The position numbers were made by a program, and so were the translations under genes. From Phenylobacterium sp. (GTDB taxonomy: Bacteria; Pseudomonadota; Alphaproteobacteria; Caulobacterales; Caulobacteraceae), in NCBI GenBank assembly GCA_020402585.1, contig JADBZH010000054.1, positions 1 to 48,732 of the forward strand: a stretch of 48,732 bases of DNA, given 5' to 3'. The notes under the pieces were generated by a model. It did no database searches. It was not told the DNA's origin and saw only the letters and a list, made by a program, of their open reading frames with translations. Below, in pieces: positions 43,128 through 48,732 of this stretch (positions are counted from its first letter, which is position 1; every line of letters starts with the position of its first letter).

Positions 43128-43715
43128 ATGGCCGAAGGCAAGGGCGGCGCGCGCCGCTGGATCTCGAGCCTGGTGGACTTCGGATGGCCCCTGGGCCTGG
43201 TCATCGGGTATGTGATCACCCGGGACATGGTGATGGCCAGCTGGGGGCTTGTGGCCGGGGCCGCCATCGCCCTGGTGGTGGGTTATGCACTCGAGCGACG
43301 CATCGCCCCCATGCCCCTGGCGGCAGGGGTGTTGGCCCTGGTCTTCGGCCTGCTGACCCTCGTCTTCAAGGACCCGCGCTTCGTCTACATCAAGCCGACA
43401 GTGACCTCCCTGGCCTTCGGGCTCCTGCTGCTGGGCGGGTTGGCCATAAAACGCAATCCCCTGAAGATGCTGCTGGGCTCCAGCCTGCCCATGCCGGATG
43501 AGGGCTGGCGGAAGCTGACCCTTCGCTATGGGGTCTTCTTCGTCGTCATGGCGGGCGTGAACGAGGTGATCTGGCGCACCCAGCCCGAGGCGGTCTGGCT
43601 CGGCTTCCGGTTTCCGGGATCCAGCCTGATCCATATCGCCTTCGGCCTGGCGCAAGCGCCCCTGATCCTGCGCTACACCCGGACGGAGGAGACGCCGCCT
43701 CCGCCGGTAGAGTAG
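43128..43715 (+). CDS. yciB: Inner-membrane protein YciB/septation protein A family
   Basis: A 195-residue protein with five to six membrane helices. FKDPRFVYIKPTVTSLAFG and WRKLTLRYGVFFVVMAGVNEVIWR (given in part by LRYGVFF and NEVIWR) are characteristic of YciB/IspZ. It is needed for normal septation and envelope integrity in relatives. It starts 3 bases after the ftsY stop. Confidence 0.92.
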   Translation: MAEGKGGARRWISSLVDFGWPLGLVIGYVITRDMVMASWGLVAGAAIALVVGYALERRIAPMPLAAGVLALVFGLLTLVFKDPRFVYIKPTVTSLAFGLLLLGGLAIKRNPLKMLLGSSLPMPDEGWRKLTLRYGVFFVVMAGVNEVIWRTQPEAVWLGFRFPGSSLIHIAFGLAQAPLILRYTRTEETPPPPVE

Positions 43716-43751
43716 CCTGACCGAAAGTCACGGCCATTCGGGATCCCGCCC

Positions 43752-44279
43752 ATGACAAAGAAATCGACGCCCTCAGAGGCCTCCATCAGCCACCTGTTGC
43801 ACAGGGCGGTCCAGATCGCGGCTGACCTGCATTCGGAGCAGGCGGGCCCGGAAGGCCTTACCCCCCGGCAGTTCGCCGTTCTCGCGGCCATCGCCGAGAC
43901 GGAGGGGGCGACCCAGAGCCAGCTTGTCCGCAGCACCGGCGTGGACCGGTCCACCCTGGCGGAGTTGCTGACCCGGCTGATGAACCGCGGCCTGGTCTCG
44001 CGCCTCAGGTCGCCAGGGGACGCCCGGGCCAACCAGGTGTCCCTCACCGAGACCGGGCGGGCGCTTCTGGCGGCGGCCCAGCCTCTTGCCGAGGCGGCGG
44101 ATCTCGCTCTCCTGTCACGGCTCCCGGAGGATCGCCGCGCGCGGTTCCAGAAGGACCTGCGCCGTCTGGTCGCCGGCGCCGCCGCGGGCGAGAAGGCGAA
44201 GGGCAAGAAGAAAAAGAAGGGCGCCCGGAAGGATGACGGGGCTCCGCCTCCTGAAACGGCGCCGGGGTCCGGGAACTAG
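43752..44279 (+). CDS. MarR family transcriptional regulator with lysine-rich tail
   Basis: A 175-residue MarR winged-helix regulator. Helix-turn-helix and wing: GLTPRQFAVLAAIAETEGATQSQL (start and end of 35-58), RSTGVDRSTLAELLTRLMNRGLV, then RLRSPGDARANQVSLTETGRALL. The last 30 residues are a lysine-rich, probably disordered tail (KGKKKKKGARK) that most MarR proteins lack. The ligand and target are unknown. Convergent with the next small gene, overlapping it by 4 bases. Confidence 0.88.
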   Translation: MTKKSTPSEASISHLLHRAVQIAADLHSEQAGPEGLTPRQFAVLAAIAETEGATQSQLVRSTGVDRSTLAELLTRLMNRGLVSRLRSPGDARANQVSLTETGRALLAAAQPLAEAADLALLSRLPEDRRARFQKDLRRLVAGAAAGEKAKGKKKKKGARKDDGAPPPETAPGSGN

Positions 44280-44533
44280 ACCCGGATATCCACCAGGGAG
44301 CCCGGGCGCGGCGTCCTCACCGGGCGGGACGGGTCATTTTCGGGCTGGGGTCGGGAGACCGCTGCGCTGGTCGTCCCCTGGGCCTGGCCCGGCGCCTGGG
44401 TCCGGCTGGGCCCGGCGCCGGCTTCCGCCGCGGGCAGGTTGCGCGCGAACTCCGGGAGGCGCGCCGCGTCGACCGCCCGGTTGGGCTGGGCGGGCGGAAT
44501 CGGGGGCGGACCGGAGCGCAGGGCGGTGACCAT
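44276..44533 (-). CDS. Small hypothetical protein
   Basis: An 85-residue proline- and alanine-rich protein, probably disordered, with a distinctive C-terminus RPGSLVDIRV. No signal peptide, membrane helix or known motif. A GAGG site lies upstream of the ATG at 44533, codon use is like that of neighbours, and stop-to-stop overlap with the MarR gene leaves little noncoding space, all of which supports a real gene. I do not recognise the family. It follows ccmG by 59 bases on the same strand. Confidence 0.5.
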   Translation of the reverse strand: MVTALRSGPPPIPPAQPNRAVDAARLPEFARNLPAAEAGAGPSRTQAPGQAQGTTSAAVSRPQPENDPSRPVRTPRPGSLVDIRV

Positions 44534-44592
44534 GGGGGCCTCGAAACAGGGTTAACGAGGTCCGAACCTGTCTGCGCCGGGTTCAGGAAGGG

Positions 44593-45108
44593 TTAACGGC
44601 GGACCTGAGCCGCGAGCCGCCGGGCGTCGTCCTCGCTGAGGGGGGCGGAGATCTTGTCGATGATGCGCCCCGCCCCGTCCACCAGATAGGTCTCCGGGAC
44701 GCCGGAGACGCCCAGCTCGATGCCGGCGCGGCCTTCCTGGTCCACCAGGACCCGGACGTAGGGGTCGCCGGTGCGGGCGAGGAAGGCCTGGGTCTTGGCG
44801 GGCTGATCCTTGTAGGCGATCCCGATGATCGGCACCCCCTGATCCTTCAGGGCGACCAGGATGGGCGCCTCGATCTCGCACGGCGCACACCAGGACGCGA
44901 AGACGTTGATCAGGTAGGGGCCGTTTCCCGGGGCCGCCATCGTGTCGGGCAGGCCATCCGCCAGGGTGGGAAGGGTCACTTCCGGGACAGGCTTGCCGAC
45001 CATGGCGCGTGGCAGATAGCGGGGGTCATTCCGCAGGCCGAAGACGGCGAAGAGCAGGCCGAGCGCCAGGAGCACTGCGACGGGCGCAAGGGCGAGGAAA
45101 CGCTTCAC
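44593..45108 (-). CDS. ccmG: Cytochrome c biogenesis thiol-disulfide oxidoreductase CcmG/DsbE
   Basis: A 171-residue membrane-anchored thioredoxin-like protein that reduces the heme-binding cysteines of apocytochrome c. Signal anchor 4-24, active site Cys74-x2-Cys77 in ASWCAPCEIE, the acidic IGIAYKDQP stretch typical of CcmG and cis-proline region VSGVPETYLVD. GTG start at 45108 overlapping the ccmD stop (GTGA). Confidence 0.94.
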   Translation of the reverse strand: MKRFLALAPVAVLLALGLLFAVFGLRNDPRYLPRAMVGKPVPEVTLPTLADGLPDTMAAPGNGPYLINVFASWCAPCEIEAPILVALKDQGVPIIGIAYKDQPAKTQAFLARTGDPYVRVLVDQEGRAGIELGVSGVPETYLVDGAGRIIDKISAPLSEDDARRLAAQVRR

Positions 45109-45287
45109 GGCTGCCCATCCGGACCGGGCTCGACCTCCCGGGCGCGGGCCTCGAGCGTTTCTGCGCGTCGCCGCCAGCGGCGGGCGAAGGCCAGGCTGGA
45201 GATCGCCAGCCAGGCCAGGGCCGCAGCGCTCAGACCATAGGACATCCAGATGTAGAAGCCGTAGGGGCCGGGATCCAGGTCCAGCAT
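45105..45287 (-). CDS. ccmD: Heme exporter protein CcmD
   Basis: A 60-residue single-span membrane protein: LDLDPGPYGFYIWMSYGLSA (first 20 residues), one helix (about 15-35) and a basic ARRWRRRAETLEA tail, the standard CcmD plan. CcmD is needed to release heme-loaded CcmE from CcmABC. Starts 2 bases after the ccmC stop and overlaps ccmG. Confidence 0.9.
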   Translation of the reverse strand: MLDLDPGPYGFYIWMSYGLSAAALAWLAISSLAFARRWRRRAETLEARAREVEPGPDGQP

Positions 45288-45289
45288 GG

Positions 45290-46015
45290 TCACCTCGCCA
45301 GCCGGGCTTCGGCGGCGGCGGCGCGTCGCCGCCAGACCTCGCCGCGGATCCTGACCAGCCAGAGCGCACCGAAGGCGGACATGTAGGACAGGCTCATCAG
45401 CAGGAGGGGAACCAGGAAGACCGTCGCTGCGCGGGACCCGCCTGCGGCGAACACCGTCCGACCCTGGTGCAGGGTGTTCCACCACTCCACCGACCAGTGC
45501 ACCACGGGCACGTTGATCAGGCCGACCAGGGCCAGGATGGCGGCGGCCCGCGCCCCCTTGGCCTCATCGTCGATCGAGGCCCTCAGGGCCATGTAGGCGA
45601 GGTAGAAGAGGAAGAGGACAAGGACGCTGGTCAGCCTTGCGTCCCAGACCCACCAGGCGCCCCACATGGGCTTGCCCCAGAGCGATCCCGTGGCCAGGGC
45701 GAGGGCGGTGAAGACCGCGCCGATAGGCGCTGCGGCGCGGGCGGCGGCGTCGGCCAGGGCCTGCCGGAAGACCAGGGACAGGAAGCTCGCCCCGCCCAGG
45801 CAGACATAGACGAAGAGCCCCAGCCAGGCGGCCGGGACGTGGATGAACATGATCCGGACGGTGTCGCCCTGCTGGTAGTCCTCCGGCGCGGTGAAACCGA
45901 GCCAGAGGCCCGCCGCCGCCAGGGCCAGGGCGAGGGCGCCGAACAGGGGCGCCGCCCAGGCCGAGAAAGCCATGAAGCGGTGCGGATTGTAGAGGAAGGC
46001 GAGGGCCTGCGTCAT
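45290..46015 (-). CDS. ccmC: Heme exporter/handling protein CcmC
   Basis: A 241-residue protein with six membrane helices. The tryptophan-rich heme-handling motif is KPMWGAWWVWDARLTS, with the flanking histidines in IMFIHVPAAW and NVPVVHWSVEWWNTLHQG. It loads heme on CcmE. The ATG at 46015 is preferred over one 12 codons earlier because the family begins at ALAFLYNPHRF. Sixty-seven bases upstream ends the LTXXQ protein gene, which separates it from ccmAB. Confidence 0.95.
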   Translation of the reverse strand: MTQALAFLYNPHRFMAFSAWAAPLFGALALALAAAGLWLGFTAPEDYQQGDTVRIMFIHVPAAWLGLFVYVCLGGASFLSLVFRQALADAAARAAAPIGAVFTALALATGSLWGKPMWGAWWVWDARLTSVLVLFLFYLAYMALRASIDDEAKGARAAAILALVGLINVPVVHWSVEWWNTLHQGRTVFAAGGSRAATVFLVPLLLMSLSYMSAFGALWLVRIRGEVWRRRAAAAEARLAR

Positions 46016-46082
46016 GCCCCGCCCCTTAGCCCCGGTCCGCGCCGGCGGCAATGGAAAGCCGCCGTCGCGGGGCCCGAAGGGC

Positions 46083-46598
46083 CTACTTCGAGGGATCGTG
46101 GTCCCTGGCCTGACCGCCGGGGCCGGGATCCATCTTGCGGCGCTCGATCCGGATTTCCCGACGCTCCCCGCCGGGCTGCGGCAGGGCGTCGAAGGCCTTT
46201 TTCTGCGCGGGCGTCAGCTGGGCGTAGAAGGTCCGGGTCGCGGCGGCGCGGCGGTCGAACTCAGAAAGCCGCTCCGCCAGGCGCTCGCGCTGCCGGTCAA
46301 GGCGCTCAGGGGTGGTCAGGGCCTTGGTGCGCGTTTCCGGCGCCGGCGGCGCAGGGCGCGCGGGGGGCTTCTGGGAGGCCAGGAAGGTCTTCAGCGCAGG
46401 TTCCTGGGCGGGGGTCAGCTGCAGGACGTCCCGCAGGCGCTGGGCCCTGACCTCGGGGTCTGGCCGCTTCAATTCCATCATGCGCATGCCGCCGGGAGGC
46501 GGACCGCCCGGAGACGGGGATTGGGCGAAGGCGACAGTGGCGGCTGAGAGCGCGAGGACGGCTGCAAGGCCGGCGGCGCCAAATGTGGAACGGATCAT
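46083..46598 (-). CDS. Periplasmic LTXXQ (Spy/CpxP-like) protein
   Basis: A 171-residue exported protein with a signal peptide cleaved near AFA-QSPSP (residue 26), a proline/glycine-rich start, two LTPAQ motifs (61-65 and 128-132) and a helical Arg/Glu-rich middle. This is the plan of the Spy/CpxP/Zra family of periplasmic chaperone-like stress proteins. It sits between ccmB and ccmC on the same strand, where other bacteria have no such gene, so it may be cotranscribed with the cytochrome c maturation genes. A role in that process is a guess from context only. Confidence 0.82.
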   Translation of the reverse strand: MIRSTFGAAGLAAVLALSAATVAFAQSPSPGGPPPGGMRMMELKRPDPEVRAQRLRDVLQLTPAQEPALKTFLASQKPPARPAPPAPETRTKALTTPERLDRQRERLAERLSEFDRRAAATRTFYAQLTPAQKKAFDALPQPGGERREIRIERRKMDPGPGGQARDHDPSK

Positions 46599-46676
46599 GT
46601 CTGTGCTCCTTGGATGCACCCCTTGTTCCCTCAAACGCGCCTCGACAGCCTTTCCGTCGCAGGTCCCCGGAGCGGG

Positions 46677-47342
46677 TCAGGACAGGGCGTTGCGGCAGGC
46701 CGCCGCCATGGCGAGCGGCCCAAGGGCGACGGCTGCGGCGGCGTAGGCGCAAAGCAGGGCGAATCCGGCGCGCCAGGGCATTCCGGCCGTGAAGGCGTCC
46801 AGGGCGCCTCCGCCAAAGATCACCGGGGGCACGAACAGGGGAAGGACAATCACGGCGGTCAGGAGTCCGCCCCGCCGGGCGCCGAGGCTCAGGGCCGCCC
46901 CGATCCCCCCCGTGAAGGCGAAGGCCAGGCCCCCGGCGAGAGCGCAGGCGAAGAGCAGGGGCGCCAGGGCGGGGGAGGCGCCCAGGGCGATGGCCGCCAC
47001 CGGCGCCAGAAGGGCCAGGGGCGCGCCCGTCGCCAGCCAGTGTCCCAGGCACTTCAGGGCGCAGGTGAACTCGAGGGCCAGGCCTGCATGAGCCATCAGG
47101 TCCAGGGCGCCATCCTCAAAGTCGCGCTCGAACAGGCGCTCGAGGCCGAGGAGGGCGGAGAGGGCCAGGACCGTCCAGGCCGCGCCCGGTGCGATCTGCG
47201 CCAGCCGTTCAGGCTCAGGCCCGGAGGCCAGGGGCAGGAGAAGGGTCGCCCCGGCGAAGAAGCCGCCCGTCACCAGGAGGCCGCCGCCGCGCCCCCAGGC
47301 GATCGCCATCTCCCGCCTCAGCAATTGCAGGGCGGCGCTCAC
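46677..47342 (-). CDS. ccmB: Heme exporter protein CcmB
   Basis: A 221-residue membrane protein with six helices, the permease partner of Ccm[35 protein letters not shown] and [17 protein letters not shown] (broken by positions) match CcmB. The GTG at 47342 overlaps the ccmA stop in GTGA. 78 bases then separate it from the LTXXQ gene. Confidence 0.93.
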   Translation of the reverse strand: MSAALQLLRREMAIAWGRGGGLLVTGGFFAGATLLLPLASGPEPERLAQIAPGAAWTVLALSALLGLERLFERDFEDGALDLMAHAGLALEFTCALKCLGHWLATGAPLALLAPVAAIALGASPALAPLLFACALAGGLAFAFTGGIGAALSLGARRGGLLTAVIVLPLFVPPVIFGGGALDAFTAGMPWRAGFALLCAYAAAAVALGPLAMAAACRNALS

Positions 47343-47941
47343 GTGGTGATCTCCAGGGCGAGGGCCGCCAGGGGCAGGGGATCGTGCACCGCTGCGAGGA
47401 TGAGCCCGCCGCCTGACAGGTGCCCGGCCATGATCTCCAGCGCCTCGGCGCGCCAGCGCGCATCGAGGGGGCTGAGGGGCTCGTCCAGCAGCCAGAGCGG
47501 ACGGGGCGCCGAAAGGAGCCGGGCGAGGGCCAGCCTTCGCCTCTGGCCTGCGGACAACCGCCGCACTTCGAGGTCGAGAAGCCGATGCAGGTCGAGACGG
47601 CGAACGGCCGCCGCCATGGCGGATGGCGTCCCGCCCTGCCATCCCGTCCAGAAGGCCAGTTCCTCGCCGGCGGTGCGCGAGGCCTTCAGGCCGTCGAGAT
47701 GGCCCAGGAGGTGCAGGCTTGAGGCTCGTGCGCTGGCCGGGTCGGCGTTTCCGAAGGCAATACGACCGGAATCGACGGCGCAGAGGCCCGCCACGGCTCT
47801 CAGCAGGCTGGTCTTCCCCGAGCCATTGGCCCCGGTGAGGGCGCAGGCCTGGCCCGGCTCCATGCGCAGTCCCAGCCCCGAAAACAGCCGCCGCCCGCCC
47901 CGGGACAGGGCAAGGTCCTCGATCTGCAGGGTGAGGGTCAC
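47339..47941 (-). CDS. ccmA: Heme exporter ATP-binding protein CcmA
   Basis: A 200-residue ABC ATPase. Walker A is [15 protein letters not shown], the signature is [17 protein letters not shown] and Walker [13 protein letters not shown]. Short length and the following ccmB identify CcmA. GTG start at 47941; upstream 47942-48118 is the divergent promoter region shared with acnA. Confidence 0.93.
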   Translation of the reverse strand: MTLTLQIEDLALSRGGRRLFSGLGLRMEPGQACALTGANGSGKTSLLRAVAGLCAVDSGRIAFGNADPASARASSLHLLGHLDGLKASRTAGEELAFWTGWQGGTPSAMAAAVRRLDLHRLLDLEVRRLSAGQRRRLALARLLSAPRPLWLLDEPLSPLDARWRAEALEIMAGHLSGGGLILAAVHDPLPLAALALEITT

Positions 47942-48118
47942 GAATTCCTCCCGGCCCGCGCATGGACGTGGACCCGCCGAAGGTCTATGACGCCGGCGGC
48001 TGCACTCGTCCCGGAGGGCGTTCGCGGCGCCGGGGCGAACGCTGTGTGTCCGCCCATCAGGGCGCGCGATCTCTGGTTCGATAGGTGTGCGGTCCGGAAC
48101 AGAGGAAGGATCCCTGAC

Positions 48119-48732
48119 ATGGCGTCAATCGACAGCCTCAAGACCCGCCGCGAACTCACGGTGGGAGACAAGACCTACGTCTACTACAGCCTTCCGGCCG
48201 CCGAGGAAGCCGGTCTTGCTGGCGTATCGCGACTCCCGGCCTCGATGAAGGTGCTGCTGGAGAACCTGCTGCGCAACGAGGACGGCGACACCGTCGGCGC
48301 CGACGACCTCAAGGCCCTGGCCGCCTGGCTCGACAACAAGGGCGCGGTCGAGCACGAGATCAGCTTCCGCCCGGCGCGGGTTCTGATGCAGGACTTCACC
48401 GGCGTGCCGGCGGTGGTCGACCTGGCCGCCATGCGCGACGCCATGACCAAGCTCGGCGCCGATCCCGAAAAGATCAACCCGCTGAACCCCGTCGACCTGG
48501 TCATCGACCACTCGGTCATGGTCGACCATTTCGGCAACGCCAAGGCCTTTGGCGAGAACGTGGAGCGCGAGTACGAGCGCAACATCGAGCGCTACCGCTT
48601 CCTGCGCTGGGGCTCGTCGGCCTTCAACAACTTCCGCGTCGTGCCCCCCGGCACCGGCATCTGCCACCAGGTGAACCTGGAGTACCTGGCCCAGACCGTC
48701 TGGACCGGCGATGAAGACGGCGCAGCCCTGGC
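48119..48732 (+). CDS. acnA: Aconitate hydratase A, 5' part
   Basis: The first 204 residues of an AcnA/IRP-type aconitase, cut by the window end. [35 protein letters not shown], and [28 protein letters not shown] (ends RWGSS and NLEYL) are diagnostic; the iron-sulfur cysteines lie beyond the window. It interconverts citrate and isocitrate in the TCA cycle. The ATG at 48119 follows an AGGAAGG site. Confidence 0.95.
   Translation, partial: MASIDSLKTRRELTVGDKTYVYYSLPAAEEAGLAGVSRLPASMKVLLENLLRNEDGDTVGADDLKALAAWLDNKGAVEHEISFRPARVLMQDFTGVPAVVDLAAMRDAMTKLGADPEKINPLNPVDLVIDHSVMVDHFGNAKAFGENVEREYERNIERYRFLRWGSSAFNNFRVVPPGTGICHQVNLEYLAQTVWTGDEDGAAL

Noticed and set aside
44545..44600. CtrA binding site from the GGTTAAC motifs.
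   Set aside because: The two GTTAAC units are 43 bases apart and do not form the TTAA-N7-TTAA arrangement.

Overview
The window is very GC-rich, densely coded chromosomal DNA of an alphaproteobacterium, most likely of the order Caulobacterales (Caulobacter/Phenylobacterium-like). The best marker is a MipZ-type ATPase with a KGGAGKST Walker A motif (32455-33264). It is supported by an intact leucine/isovalerate degradation set, a DUF1489 protein, an LTXXQ periplasmic protein and many GTGA/ATGA stop-start overlaps. Genus-level placement is an inference. I see no phage, insertion sequence, CRISPR array or rRNA gene. No gap between genes exceeds 300 bases.

Layout. 1-2.9 kb: remnant of a Vsr mismatch endonuclease, then on the minus strand a LiuR-like MerR regulator, a large acyl-CoA dehydrogenase and an OsmC protein. 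3.0-6.4 kb (minus): SixA-like phosphatase, DUF952, pyrD and an orphan histidine kinase in one tight operon. 6.5-8.3 kb (plus): metX-metW. 8.3-8.5 kb: two tandem copies of a structured palindromic repeat. 8.5-15.6 kb (mostly minus): PII protein, rfbA-rfbD, rplS-trmD, rimM-rpsP-ffh, with a plus-strand tesB wedged between rimM and trmD. 15.8-17.9 kb: Tat-type M3 peptidase. 18.0-20.0 kb: murI, GST, DUF805. 19.9-22.6 kb: lipB (minus), a minimal FliN-like protein, tRNA-Leu(GAG), mgtE. 22.7-31.4 kb: leucine catabolism (ivd; mccB, liuC, mccA) split by a minus-strand block with a cyclic-nucleotide/patatin protein, a 20-codon upstream ORF with terminator, and an O-methyltransferase. 31.4-33.7 kb: panC, mipZ and a membrane J-domain protein. 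33.8-35.0 kb: a divergent GTP cyclohydrolase I followed by a BLUF blue-light photoreceptor. 35.0-40.0 kb: D,D-carboxypeptidase with SPOR domain, phasin, OxyR, prolyl oligopeptidase. 40.1-44.3 kb (plus): dapF-mtaB-ftsY-yciB and a MarR regulator. 44.3-47.9 kb (minus): ccmA-ccmB-[LTXXQ protein]-ccmC-ccmD-ccmG and a small unknown. 48.1 kb to the end: 5' part of acnA.

How the genes work together. Most are housekeeping: SRP targeting (ffh, ftsY), ribosome and tRNA maturation (rpsP, rimM, trmD, rplS, mtaB), cytochrome c maturation (ccm), envelope synthesis (murI, dacA, dapF, rfbAD) and cofactors (lipB, panC). The catabolic theme is acyl-CoA breakdown: two acyl-CoA dehydrogenases, methylcrotonyl-CoA carboxylase, a LiuR-like regulator and a thioesterase, with a phasin pointing to polyhydroxyalkanoate storage.

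The least explained parts are: (i) the leader in front of the O-methyltransferase at 24.59-24.75 kb, with a 14-nt perfect anti-Shine-Dalgarno complement, a 20-codon ORF, self-complementary pairing and an intrinsic terminator; (ii) the GTP cyclohydrolase-like/BLUF gene pair; (iii) the covarying palindromic repeat pair at 8.3-8.5 kb. All assignments come from reading the sequence; no database search was run.
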